Shown here: positions 13,294 through 27,000 of the stretch, in pieces | Numbering within the stretch: position 1 is the first letter of the stretch | Layout: every line of letters starts with the position of its first letter | Origin: Rosellinia necatrix | Lineage: Eukaryota; Ascomycota; Sordariomycetes; Xylariales; Xylariaceae | Length of the DNA stretch: 64,000 nucleotides | NCBI GenBank assembly: GCA_021209875.1 | Contig: JAGYVD010000005.1 | Span: 4,316,001-4,380,000, forward strand | Direction of reading: 5' to 3' | Made by a program: the position numbers and the translations under genes | Notes under the pieces: generated by a model | Seen by the model: the letters and a program-made list of their open reading frames with translations, nothing else | Told to the model about the DNA's origin: nothing | Database searches by the model: none

Positions 13294-16200
13294 ATTTATA
13301 AATTATTTAATTTATTTTTAAAATATTAGGACTGTTTTTTAAATATTTTTATTAACTGATTTTTAAATAGCTTTTATTATAAAGATTAAAAGTAGTTAAA
13401 AACAAGCTAAAATTTTAGTATGCTAAAAATAACTTTTTTATATAGCGTTTAAATTTTTTAATTATTTTGTTCATAAAACTTTTAATAATATATATAAAAC
13501 TAAATATATTTAATTTAGTTTTAAAAACCTGTTATAATATAATTTATTATAAAAATTAAAAATTAAAACTAATATTAACGTTTAAAACTATTAATAAAGC
13601 TAGCTTTAAATTTTATTTATAAATTTGAAACTTTAAATTTAAAAATATTATATAAAAAATAAGCAAGTTTTTTTAAAGCTGTTAGCTTATTAATATAATA
13701 GTTTATAAGTTTAGCTGTTAAAATAAATAAACTATTTTTTATAAAAACTAATTATAAAAGAAAATGTTTTAGTTTAGCTAAATAATAAAAAACTAATTAA
13801 TTTTAAAGTATTTATTAATTTAGCTTAAATATTTTTATTGCTGCTGTTTTATTTAATAAAATAAAACTTTAAATATATATATTAATAATATTTAATAAAT
13901 AGTAATAAATTATTATTTTTTATATAATATATTATAAAATAAATAAAATTGCTTTTAAATAAGCTAAAAATTTAAAGCATATATAATTTAATTAAACAAA
14001 AGATTAAAAAAAAAAAAATTTAAAAACTAGACTATAAAACTAAAAATAATATAAAACTATTTTATTAATTTATAAAAAATTATATTAAAGCTTAATAAAA
14101 ATTAAATAAGCTGCGTTAAATTATTTTTAAAAATTTTTATATTTAAACTAAAAAAGTTTTAATAACGCTGCTGTAAACTATGCTATAATTAAATTTAAAA
14201 TAATAACTAAAAAATAAAACTGTTTATGAGATTTTTATATAAATTAAACTAATAAATAGTTGATTTGTTTAATTAAATATAAAACATATTTTTTAAAAGT
14301 TTTTAAAAAAATTTATAAATTTATTAAAATTTTAATAAATAAATTTTATAATAAAACTATAAAAATTAAATTTAATTTTAAAATTTAATATTATAATATA
14401 TTAAATCGTTTAAAAGTTAATATAAACTAGTTTATAAATAATTTTATAAAATAAACAATATTAAATTTTATTTTGTTAAAAAACTTTAAAAATTTAATTT
14501 TTATTTTTTAAATAAACGTTTTAATATAATTATAATATTTAAAAACTTTATATAATATTTATATAATATTTATAAAAATATAAATGTTTTAAAAAATAAA
14601 AGCTGATTATAAAATATTAAATTTTAATAAATATTTTTGTTTAAATTTATTTAATTTAAAACGGATTTTATAAAACTTATTAAAAAACACGTTTTAATAA
14701 AATTAAATAAAAAAAAGTTTAAGAATAAATTGTTTTATAACTTATAATTAAAATAATTTTAAATATTTTAAAAATTAGTAAACTTTAACGCATATATAAA
14801 ATACTATATATAAATAGCTTATTATATATTAATAAATAATTAAAAATATAATAACGCTTCTAAAATAAAAAACTTTTAAAAATATGTTTTATATTTAATA
14901 TAATTATATTTTACAACGCTTATTAAAAACAAATATTTATTTTATTTATATTATTATTAATAAATTAAAACTAAACGCTTAAATTATTAACTAAAAAATA
15001 AAACAGTTGATTATAAAAAGTAAATATTTTTATTATAAACAAAAAATATATTATAAAAATTATTTTTAAAACTTTTTAACTAAATATAACATAATGCTTG
15101 CGTTAACGTTATTATAAATAAATATAAACCGATTTTTATTATAATATTAAAAAAATATTTTTAATATTAAAACAAAAAAAATAACTTTAAAATAAATAAA
15201 CTTTTTTAAAACTAGTATTACTATTTATAAATAAAAAAATATAATAAATAATATTTTAAATAATAAACTTTTATTATATATATATATTTTATATAGTAAT
15301 AAATTATTTTTATAAGTTATAATATATTTAAAAACATAAAAGCAGATGTATATATATATATAAACATATTTTTTCTTAAAAACTAATAAAGCTATTTAAT
15401 TTACTGATTATAAATAAGTTTAAATAATAAATAATTATTAAATATAATAAAAATCCGATTAAAAATTAATATAGCGTTATAATTAACTTTAAAATATATA
15501 ATAAAACTTTTAAAAACGTTTTTATTTATATATTAAATATAAACTGCAAAGTTATAATTAAAAGAAATAGTTTAAATAATATAATATATTATTAAATATA
15601 AAACGATATATTTTAGTTTTTTTAATTTATTAAAAATTATAAATATAGTCACATATTAGTAATAAATAAAACAAAGATTTAGTTATAATATTTAAAGTAT
15701 TAAAAAAACGCCGACTAATAAAACTATAATATTAAACTTAATAAAAAAAAATATTAAAAAAAAAATGCCGCAGCAAATATTTTTAAAAACATGCTGTTAA
15801 AAATAAAAAATTAAAAAAACAACTTAACGCGAAATTATTTAAAAAAAAAATAAAAAAAAACTTAAAAAAAACTATTTTTTTTTATTAAAAATAAAACCGA
15901 TTTTAAAAAAAATTAATAAAAGCATGTTATTTTTATAAAATTTTAATATTAGCAGATTTTATCGCATAAAAAAAAACGGTATAAACTAGTATAAAAAAGA
16001 CTTAATATTTAAATTGTTATTTTTAATACTACTATGTTTATAACTTTAATAAAAAAACTAAAGCGTTAATAAAATATAAATTCCTAGCATTTATTAAATT
16101 AATAAATTAATAAACAAAAAAAATAAATAAATAAAAATAAAAATAAAATAAACTAAAACAAAAACGTTAAAACTTATATTTTTAAAATATTATAACTTTT

Positions 16201-19200
16201 TAACATGTTTAGTAAAAAAATTAAACTCTTTATTTTTTATTAATTTTATATAAATTATAAAATAAATTTTATAAAAATAAATTAGCTAAAATTTAAAATA
16301 TATTTTTTATATAAAATATTACTTAATAAATTAAAAGTTATATAAAAATATTTAATTAATAACTTATAAAAAGTTTTGTTAAACTTAATAACATGTTATA
16401 TATATTATTTATATTATTTATAAAAAGCTAGTAAAAACTCTGTTTTTATATAAACTATTAAAAATTTAACAAAATTATAAAAAAACTAGTATTTTTATTA
16501 CTTATTAAAAAACTTTATTTTATATTTTAAATATTAAAATTTTTATAAAATTAATATAAAACAGGTTTTTATTATATTTTATAGATAAATATAATAAAAT
16601 CTAATTATTTTTATATAAAATATAAAATATATTATTATAAAATATTATTATTTAAACTAATAAATAGTCTGTTGATGTTTTAAAAATATATTAATAATAT
16701 ATTATTTAATTTTTATATAATTTTATAACATATATATAAACAACGTATTTATTTATTTAAACGATTTAAAATATATAAAATATATATAAAAAAGTTTTTT
16801 AAAAGCTGTATAATATTAGCTTAATAGCCGATTTAAAAAATTAAAGTTTTATATATAATAAACTAAATTTTTAAATTATATTATTAATACTAAAATATAT
16901 AAGTTAATTTAGCAAAAATTAAAGCTGTAATAAATTAAAAACTTTTATTATAATAAAAACATATAATTTTTTAAAAATTTTATAATTTTACAAAAATTTA
17001 TTCATTAATATAGTTATATTATAATTTTTATAAATTATTTAATATAAAAACCAAAGGTTTTAATTAAATAAACAACTATAATAAAGCTTTTATTAATTAA
17101 AAAGCTTTAACAACAGCTTTTATTAAAACATTATTAATATAAACTGCTTATAAAAATTAAAACTAACTTGTTTAACAAAGTTGCAGCAGAAATATTGTTA
17201 TAGCTATATAAAATAAATAATATTTTATAGCTTATTTTTAAAAATATTATATAATATTAAATTAAATTATAATATTTTTAAGAAAAAATACTAGCTGTAA
17301 TTATAATATAAAAAAATAAAAGCTAGAATTAATAAATAATTAAAAACTTTTTTTATAATTATAAACTATTCAATATTAAAACATTTTAATATAAAATAAT
17401 ATTTAAACTTAAAACAAGCTAAATAAACTAAACTATTTTTAAAATATAACTGTTTAATTATTTTTTGTTTTAAAAAAAAACATAATAGCTAACGTTTTAT
17501 TATATAAATAAAAAACTTAATAATATAAAAAGCTAAAAAAAAATATAAAACATTTAACGATTTTTTAATTTATTATTAGTAAAATAAAACTAATATTTTT
17601 ATAAACAGAGAAATGTTAAGTTTTATATTAGTTTTGAAAAAAAATTAAAAATTAACTAATTTTTAACTAGGTAATAAAATATTAAAAAAACTAAAAATTT
17701 TTAAAATAGAAATCTACCGATAAAAGCTAAAAAACAAAAATAATAATTTTAGCAACTTAAAACAAATTAATAATAACATATAAAAAGCTGGTAGTTTTTA
17801 ATTATTTTTATTTAAAAACTAGGCTTATTTAAAAATTTATAATTATATGCTTACTGCTTATTTAAATAAATATAAAACTAAAAACTAATATTAAAAAATA
17901 TTAATAGCTTAAACTAGTTAATAATGATAATATATATATAATAAATTATATAAAATATTAATTAATAAAAATATTTTATAATAAAACCTCAGAGTTTTAA
18001 AACTATTATTAATTTTTAACTATATATAGCAACATTTAATAATAAACTTTAAACAGATGTTTAAAAATAAGCACAGGTATAATAACGCGTTAATTATAAT
18101 AAACCGTTTAAAAAAAAAAACAAAAATAATTTTTTATACGATATAAACTATAGCAACTAATACAGCAAAAATATATTATAAAAGCTTATTTAAAATATTT
18201 AAAATATTTATAATTATAATATTAAATAAAAATTATAATTTATTTAAGCTTTTATTAATAAATTAGATAAATTAATAAATATAAAATATATATTAGCTTT
18301 TATAAATATTATAAAACCGCTAGACAAGCAGAAATAATAAATAAATATTTTAACTAATAATTAAAACTTTGTATTAATTATTATTAAAACGACTAGTTAA
18401 AATAAATATTAATAATAAACTACGCTTAAGCATTATTACTTTATAAATTTATAAAACTATTATTATATAAAATAAAAATAAAATTTTTAATATTTTTAAT
18501 TTTGACTAAAAAATAAAGCAGCTGCAGAAAAACTAAAAAACTATTAGTTAAAAAAAATATTTAAAATAAAAGCATAAAATAAAGCATTAAAAATAGTTTA
18601 TTTTATAAATTTTATTAAAAACACTTAAAATAAACCTAGATATAAATAATAAAACAAATTAACTATAAATAATAAAACTTTAATTTTAATATAAAAACTA
18701 TATATTAATATTAAAAAAAACAATTATAAAAATAAACTGTTTATTTAATAAACTAAACTATTTTATAATATAATAAAAGTTTAAAATAATTAATAAAAAC
18801 AAAAATACGTTTATTTTAAAAATACTACTTAATTAAAAATTAATAAACTAATACTATGCAGATTAATTATAATTATATTTAAATAATTTATTATTAAAAT
18901 AAAAAGCTGAAAATTTAAACAAAAACTAGTTAAACTATAAAAAAAATTTATTATAAAAAAATTAAAGTTTTAAAATATATAATAAAAAGCTATAATATTA
19001 AATTAATTAAAAAATTAAAATATTAACAATAAATAATACTTAGTAAACAACTTTAAAAATAATACAAAATTATTAAAAAAATTTTATAATAAAAGTTTCA
19101 AAGCAGCAGAACTTTTAATAAAATTAAACAATTAATTATAAGCTGTAAAAAAAAACAAGTTTAATATAATATATAAAAACAATAATAAAGCTGTATAAAA

Positions 19201-19428
19201 AATATAATAAAGCAAAAACAAACATAAACATAAACTAAAATAAAAGCAAAAAAAAATAATATAATATAAAAAAACTTATATAATAACTTAATAATATAAA
19301 GGCCTAAAAAGCATTATATAAATAAATATTTAAAGCAATTTTTTTTTTGTTAAAAAATACTATATAAAAGTTATAAGTTTAAAACCTAGATATGTTTTAT
19401 AAACAAGCTATTTTTTTAAAAAAAAAAT

Positions 19429-19674
19429 AGTTATAAATAACTAGTCCTTTTTATAATATATATAGCACGCGCAGGATATTTATATATTTGTTGCCAACTA
19501 GTGCGTATAAACTAGCTGTAACACACAGATTAGACCTACTCTACACCTGCACTTAGCCAGAATTCTAGTAGGCTAATTCCTTCCACTTACTTTTTTTTTT
19601 TTTATCTGTAGATTTTCGTACAATATATCACTTATTGCTGGAGCCTTGACTTCTTATTTGTGACCGGTGCAACA
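19429..19674 (+). repeat. 3' LTR of family B
   Basis: 246 bp. The RIP pattern is the opposite of the 5' LTR: its first 60 bases are degraded and its second half is nearly intact, ending GGTGCAACA. Confidence 0.88.
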
Positions 19675-19679
19675 AAGCT

Positions 19680-19817
19680 GGTTAGTTTTAGTTGTACTAG
19701 TCCAGGTTTAATAATTAATTTACAAGCTATTTAGCAATTATTTAGGATTAAAATATATAGCAGTTTGCTTATATTAGCCTGTGCGCTAATACTTCCTTAT
19801 AGGCACTGCCCATAACA
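19680..19817 (-). repeat. Second piece of split family-A LTR
   Basis: 138 bp ending CCCATAACA, then AAAAA. This is the continuation of the LTR piece at 12,932-13,052. Confidence 0.85.
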
Positions 19818-19822
19818 AAAAA

Positions 19823-19990
19823 TAATAAAAATAATAAAATTCTAAGTGCAGTTTTAAAATTCCACCTATTAGTACAGGTAGGTAGGCCTAGCCTAAGTAG
19901 GTCTAGCCCAGGTGGCCTGGGCCACTTTATCTAATCTTATAGTGGGGCAACTGGTGGTGCCAAGCCTGGCACCCCTTGCCTACTCTAACA
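19823..19990 (-). mobile_element. Reverse family-C element, outer LTR segment
   Basis: Reverse complement of the first 168 bp of the C LTR. It ends GCCTACTCTAACA at 19,990, i.e. TGTTAGAGTAGGC on the minus strand. With 2,805-2,890 it restores a full 254-bp LTR, showing that A inserted into this LTR. Confidence 0.88.
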
Positions 19991-22162
19991 TATAGCTATA
20001 CTAATATAACTTTAATATTAATCAAACAGAAAAAATTTTATAAATTAAAAATAAAAAAATAGCAGAAATATAAATGTTTAAACTTAATATATTACGTTTA
20101 AAAAAACTATTAATAAAAAAATAAACAGCTATTAAACCAGAAATTATATAATTTTTTAACGCCTTTAATTTTCTGCTGTTATATAAAATATTAAACATTT
20201 AAATTAAATATATAATAATAAAAAGTTTATTAAAGTTATAAACATAATATAAATAATAAAAGCTAAAAAAAAACGATAAAATATAATATTTAACAAATAT
20301 ATTAATAATAAATATATTTTTAAAAATAATCTAATATATTTTATAAAAAAAGACCTAGCTAAAAAATAATAATATTAAAATAACTTAAAAACTATTATAA
20401 CTAAAAATAAAAAGTATTATAGCTTAAAAAATAAAAATAAAAATATATAAAAATATTTAAAAAAAAAACTTATAACTAAAAATAAAATTTATATTAAACT
20501 ACCGAAAAATATTATAATTTTATTAACGCTTTTTATTAACAAACATAAAAAACTACTATTATATAAACTTTTAATTATAAAATAAATTTAATGCTTAAAA
20601 TAATATTACTAAATTATTAAATAAAGCTAATGTTATAACAAAATTATTTATTATATAAAAATATTTATTAAGCTAAACAACTTATTAGCAGCTGCGCTTA
20701 TATTACTAGCTAAAAACTTAAAAAGCATTAAAATTTATATAAACTATAAAAATTAAATAACGTTATAATTAAAAATATTATTTAATTTTTTAATATAAAA
20801 ACCTTAAATATATTATATAAAGTTAAAATTTATATAAAATTAAATATTATAACAACGTTTAATTATTTTTAAATTATTTTTAGTAATAAATAAAAACAGC
20901 GTTTATTATTAAGCTGAGCTTATTTAAATATTTAATAGCTAATTTTAATATTATATAAACAATATATTTTTAATATATGAAATAAATATGTTATTATATA
21001 TTTAAATAATATATTATTTTATAACAACTTATAAAAAATATAAGCAATATATACGCAATATATTTATAAAACTAATTAAAACAGAACTTATTATAAATAT
21101 TATTAAATATAAATTTAATATTATTAAAATAAAATATTTTAATTTTATAATATTTACAAATAAAATTAGCATAAATTTAAGCAAAATATAAGCCATTAAA
21201 AAATAAAAACTATTATAAATATTAAAAATTTATAGCAGTTTATTTGCTTTATAAACTATTACTACTGTTTTATTTAAAGTTTTTTCTAATCGCCTATTTT
21301 TAATAAAATTAATAAGTAAATATAACTAGCTAAGCTTATGATTAACAAATAAAATAATAACGTTTAATAAATTAAAAAAAGTTTTTATAAAAATACTTGT
21401 TTTAATTTATTATAACTTAATATATAAAACTACTATAAAAATAAATGTTTTAAACTAAGTATTAAAAAAGTTTTATATTAAAACAGACTAATAAAAAATA
21501 ATACTTAGTTTTTTTTTAATAAAAATATTTTTATAAAATATAATTATAAAATTTATAATAAAAACTATTTATTATTATAAAACTTTTAAAAATAACAACT
21601 AAAACTATAAAACTATAAAAACATAATAAAAATAGTTATAAACTATAAAAACTTTTAATATTTTATTATTATAAAGCTTTTAAATTAAAAACAGGTTTAT
21701 TAATTAAATTTTTTAATAATTTTAAATATTAAATTATATATAAACTAGGCTATAAAGCTATCATTTTTAATATTTTATTTTAAAAATTAAGCGACCAACC
21801 AGCAAAAAAAAACAGATTTAAAAATAATTAGCTTATAAACCGGTTATAAATACTACTTTTAAAAAATAAAAAAAATTAAAAAACTAAGCTTTATATAAAA
21901 CTATATATATTTATTAATAAAAAATAATAAATATATTAATAAATAAAGCTTATAAATATTTTAAACAGCTTATAAAATAATAAAAACTATTAAATTATTA
22001 TAAGCTTGTTTTTATTTTATTATTTAAAATTTTTTTAAATAGCTTTAATAAATTATAAAAAAAATATATATATATATATATATAAAAAGCTAGGTTTTTA
22101 TTTTAAACTATAAAACAGTATAAACTAAAATTATTAACCAAATTTATACCGTAGTACTAACA
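19991..22162. other. Unassigned AT-rich RIP-like block, left of family-A right copy
   Basis: About 2.2 kb of A-rich, stop-saturated sequence between reverse C and the A right copy. It is not an obvious copy of A, B or C. It contains an (AT)n run near 22,063-22,084. It is probably the older substrate, continuing at 29,780, into which both elements inserted. No gene is supportable. Confidence 0.6.
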
Positions 22163-22167
22163 GGTTA

Positions 22168-22426
22168 TATCATGGGCAGTGCCTATAAGGAAGTATCGGC
22201 GCACGGGCTGATACAGGCAAACTATTATACACTTCTATCCTAAACAATTGCTAAATAGCTCGTGAACTAACTATTAAATTTAAACTAATATAACTAAAAC
22301 TAACCAGCTTTATAAAACTACGTTTTATAAGCTATATATATATTGTTTATAATTTTTATTATTTAGCTAAAAAATAAACTTTATTTATTATTTTAATAAA
22401 TATATTTTTAAACATAGCTTATTATA
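22168..22426 (+). repeat. 5' LTR of family-A right copy
   Basis: 259 bp starting TATCATGGGC. Only TG-to-TA and CA-to-TA type changes separate its ends from the inferred TGTCATGGGC...GCCTATCACA. Confidence 0.88.
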
Positions 22427-23990
22427 TATTTTTTAGCTTTTTAAAGCTTTTAATAAATTTATAGCAAACTAATCAAAAGCTTTTTAAAAGCTATTTTTAA
22501 ACAATTAAACAGAATTTATTTTAATATAAGCTATAAAATATAGCAACAACAACTTAGCATATTTAAAACAAAAAATAACGTTTTATTAATAAAAACAGAT
22601 TAAAGCTATATATAAGCGGCTTAAAAACAATTTTTAAATAATTAACGTATTAACTTTTAATATTATTTTTATATTTATTTGCTAAGCTATATTAAATCTT
22701 TTTAAATTTATTTATAAAAAGTTTAAACGTAAACTTTTAGCCTAGCTTAAAAAGTTTATAAAAAACCGTTTTAAATAAGCTGCATAAAAAAAGTTTATAT
22801 TATATAAACTATAAATAAATAAAAATTTATAAGTAATAATAAATCGAAATAATATAATATTTATAAGCAGCTTAAAAACAATATATAAATTATTATTAAA
22901 TTGTTTTATATTATAAACAGTTTTAATATAAAAGCTAATTTAAAAATATTTATATAATATATTAAAACTATTTATAACGATTTAAATAAAGCTGTATTTT
23001 TATTTATAAACTGCGCACGTTTTATTAAAAAGCTAATTAATATTTTTTATGTTTTTCCTCCGATTTAAACAGCTATTATTAAAATTAAATAAAATAAATT
23101 AAATAAATAATATTAAATTATTATTTTTTTAAAAGCTATAAATAATAAGCTTAAGAAAACTTTTATAAACATATAATTATTTTATAATTATTAAAATTAT
23201 TTTAATTAAGTTTTAAAAATAATAAACAAGCTAAAAAATTATTAGACTATTATATTAAAAACAGCGCTTAAAATAAATATAAATATAGTATAACTTATAA
23301 AAGTTTAATAATAAATTTAAAAAAATATTAAAATAATTAAAGTTGTTTTTTAAACTTATTATTTAATAAAATTTTTAAGCAAAGTTTAAATTGTTTAAAC
23401 TATAAAAAAAAAGTGCTGCAAAAACAAAAAAACTGCTTGCGATATAAAAAATTAAATTATTTTATTAAATTATGTTTTATAAAACCAGCAGACAGGCTAA
23501 ATATTTGTATAAATAACGCAAAAATAAAAAAAACGTTAAGCTTAAGCAATAAAAAAAAATTAAAAAATAAATAACTTTTAAAAAAAAATACTTTTAAAAA
23601 TTAATATTAATTTAAAAAAAAATAGCTACTGTTAAACAGCTTATAAACAGCTTGTTTTTATAATTAATATATTTATAAAAAATATAATTTTAAAAAGCTT
23701 TAATTAATTAAAAATGCAAATATTATATAGTTATTAATAAAAATATTATTAAAAAATACGGGTTATTACATATAAAAATAAAAAACAGCTTTTAAACTAG
23801 CTGCTAAAAAAAACTTATAAACAGCTTTTAAAAATAAATAAAATAACTTATTTAAATATAAATATAAATAAATATATAAAACAAATATACACGTATATAA
23901 TAAAAAGTTATAATATTTATTAATATTAAAAAACTTTAATTAAAACATAAAAAATAATATATGTTGTTTATAAATATTATATAAATATAA

Positions 23991-24085
23991 AAAAATAAAT
24001 AATATAATAGTTATAAAAAAATATATATATAAATTAAACAAAAATAAATAATATAATAGTTATAAAAAAATATATAAATTAAACA
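23991..24085. repeat. Tandem duplication, about 45-50 bp unit, two copies
   Basis: A unit containing TAATATAATAGTTATAAA is present twice. The corresponding part of the left A copy (around 8,550-8,640, reverse complement) has one copy. This accounts for most of the 53-bp length difference between the A copies. Confidence 0.75.
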
Positions 24086-27000
24086 AAAACTATTAAAACA
24101 GCTTAAACTATATTTACAATTAACGTTATTATTTTTTATTAAAAAGCAAAAAAACGTATAAAACTAGAAAGCTTAAATAAAAACTACCTAGGGTTTTTTA
24201 TAATAATTGCTTAAATAAACTAAACTTTTAACTTGAAAATTTTAAACATAACTTAAAAAAGCTTTTAAACAAGCTAAAAAATAAGCTGACTTATTTAATA
24301 AGTATAAAATATAAGCTTTATTTTTTAATTATATAAAACAGATTATAAAATATATTTAAACATAAATATATAAAAATATAAAAACTAGTTTTATAAAGCT
24401 TTTTATATAGCATATTAAAAATAAACTTTTATTTTTAAAAAACTTTATTAAACTATTAAATAAAAATATATATGCGTAAACAGCTTGCCAGCAGATATAC
24501 TAATGCTTTTATACGTAAGCTTAATAATAACTTTTATTTTGTTATAATTATAAAACGTTTTATAATATTATTAAAAAAACTAATATTTTTTTTAATTTAA
24601 AAACGTTTAAAATATTTTATAAGCTAAATAATTTATTAAATTAAACGTTAAATTAGTTTTTATAAAATTAAAATATAAAAAAAATAAATAAAAATAGTTT
24701 TTAAACTAAGTTTAAATTATTTAAATAACTAATAACGTTTTTAGCTTAAATAAAACTTTTGCAACATTTTAGCGCTATATTAATAATATATTTTAGAACT
24801 TTTAAATTATTTTTATATTATATATATTAATAACATGCTTATATTTTTTTTAAGCTTTTAAATAAACTATTATTATAAAATTAAACAAGTTTTAAGCTGT
24901 TTTATAAACGCTGGCTTTTATTTAAATATTAATAAAAGCAAATTTAAAATTTTATAATAAAATATTTAAAATTTATTATAAAAACAGGTAAAAAGTTAAT
25001 ATAAACTTTAAAAATTACATATAATTTATAAATAAAAGCTTTTATAACGTTTAAAAACGTATAAAAATTTTTAAGCTTTATAAACTTTTATAAAAACTTT
25101 ATAAATAACTATTTAAAAAAACAGCTTTATTAACCGCGCTAATAAAAAAAAACGTTTTTTAAATAAAAAACTTATAAAAACGCGGCTTTTAAAATATTTA
25201 AAAACGCTTTTATAAATAAATTTATATTAGTTTATTTTAATTTTAATAAAAAAACTTTTATAAAAACGGACTGCTTAAAATAGTTTTATAAAAAATGCTT
25301 AAACTAATTAAAAAAAAATTAAAAACTATAGCTTATTATATATTATTTATGCTGTTTTATAGCTGTAAAATTAATTATAAAATTTATAACAAAAACTTTT
25401 ATAATTATAAGCTGTTTATAAATTTAATATATTAAACTTAAAAATATAAACGCGTTTTTATTATAATATTTAATTATAAAAACTTTATTTATTTTATAAC
25501 TATTAAAAATTAACTAAAAACAGGTCTGCTAAACTAAAAATTAATTAAATATAAATTTAAACTAAAGTTTTATAAAAAACGTTTAAACAGCTAAACAAAC
25601 GCGTTATTAAAACACGACTAAAACTTTTTAAAAAAAACTTAAAACAAAAATACGCAAAATAAAATAAACAGTTTTTAAAAATAAATAGCTGCTTATTAAG
25701 CTTTTTAAGTTAATTATAAACTATTTAAATAAATAAATTAAATAATATATTAACTTTTAAAAAAAAAAATATTTAATTATAAAATTTAACTAATGCTTAA
25801 AATACCGCTTTTAAAAAAAACCCAAGCTACGCGCGTATTATTTATATTATATAAAAAAATACATGCGTTTTTTTTTTAAAGTTAAATTTTAAAATATTAA
25901 TTATTAAATATAACTTAAACTTATATAGCGCGTTAAAATTTCGCAACTAGCTCTAGATCTTTAATTAAAAACTTTTTTAAACAAAAATAATATAGAACAT
26001 TTATAACTTATATTTAATAAAATATTTTAATTAAAAAAATTATTATAATAATACTTAAAAACTTTTTTTAGCTAGCGCTTTTAAAAAATATAAAACGTTT
26101 TATATATAACTATAATATCTGCAGCAGAAAAACAGTATAAAAAAATTAAAAATAAAGCTTGTTATATTTATTATTAATTTTTAAACAATATTAAAGCAAA
26201 CTTTTAATAGATTTTATAATAGATTTATTAGCAGAAAAATAAAGCAATTTTATTAACCTAATAATAATTACTAATAAATTTAATAAAGCCGTTATATTAA
26301 AAATAATAGTTTTAATAAACGTAAAAGCTTATATTAAATGGTTTATATAATACTACTAAGATTATTATAAGTTTTTATAGTTATAATTAATAATAAAAAC
26401 ATAAATTAAACTAGTTGTTTTTAACGCAAAATATATTTATTAATAAGTATTAAACAGCGTTTATTTATTATTTATTATTTAAAAATAAACAGAGCTATAA
26501 AATAAATAAACTAAAAGTGCTAATATATTTATAAATATATATTATATATATTTAATATAATTAGCTTATATTATTTTAAAAGCTATATTTATTATAAATA
26601 ATTAAAATATTATAATTATTAAGCTAAGCTTTTTTTATAATTTATAAATATTATATAGCTATTATATTAATAATTAAATGTTTAATGTAACTAGCTTACA
26701 ATTTATAAACTTTAGTTAAAATATTTATATAAAAGCTAAAAACAATATAAAATTTGTTTAAACAGCTATAGCTATAATATAATAAAATTAAAAAAAAACT
26801 GTTAATAAACAGCGCGTGCTAGCTAACAAGTTTAAAATTAAAAATTTTGTTTAGCTGTTTTTTAAAAATATATAAACGCTGCAGCTATTTTAAAAATTAA
26901 CGTAACTATATACTAAATATTATATTATTAAAATAATTAGTTTTTATATAATAAAATTAAATATTTTAAAAATATTTATAATTACTTTTATATTAAGCTT

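Larger units (their letters stand above)
13053..19674 (+). mobile_element. Family-B LTR retrotransposon, complete (6.6 kb), RIP-mutated
   Basis: Bounded by direct LTRs 13,053-13,293 and 19,429-19,674, with the perfect 5-bp duplication AAGCT at 13,048-13,052 and 19,675-19,679. It is inserted in an LTR of the family-A left copy. The plus strand is A-rich, and an oligo-A polypurine-like tract lies right before the 3' LTR, so the sense strand is plus. The length suits an autonomous copia- or gypsy-type element. The body is saturated with stops and no gag or pol motif can be read. Confidence 0.9.
2891..19817 (-). mobile_element. Family-A LTR retrotransposon, left copy, interrupted by C and B
   Basis: Inverted copy of the element at 22,168-29,774. 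The original TGTG...CA ends are RIP-altered, and AAAAA target duplications lie at 2,886-2,890 and 19,818-19,822. The body runs 2,891-9,822, 12,569-13,052 and 19,680-19,817. Excising the nested C (9,823-12,563) and B (13,053-19,674) with one copy of each duplication leaves about 7,554 bp, against 7,607 bp in the right copy. The plus strand here is T-rich, so the A-rich sense strand is taken as minus. The body is 80-90% A+T by eye with no open frame. Size fits an autonomous gag-pol element, but no domain can be read. Confidence 0.88.
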
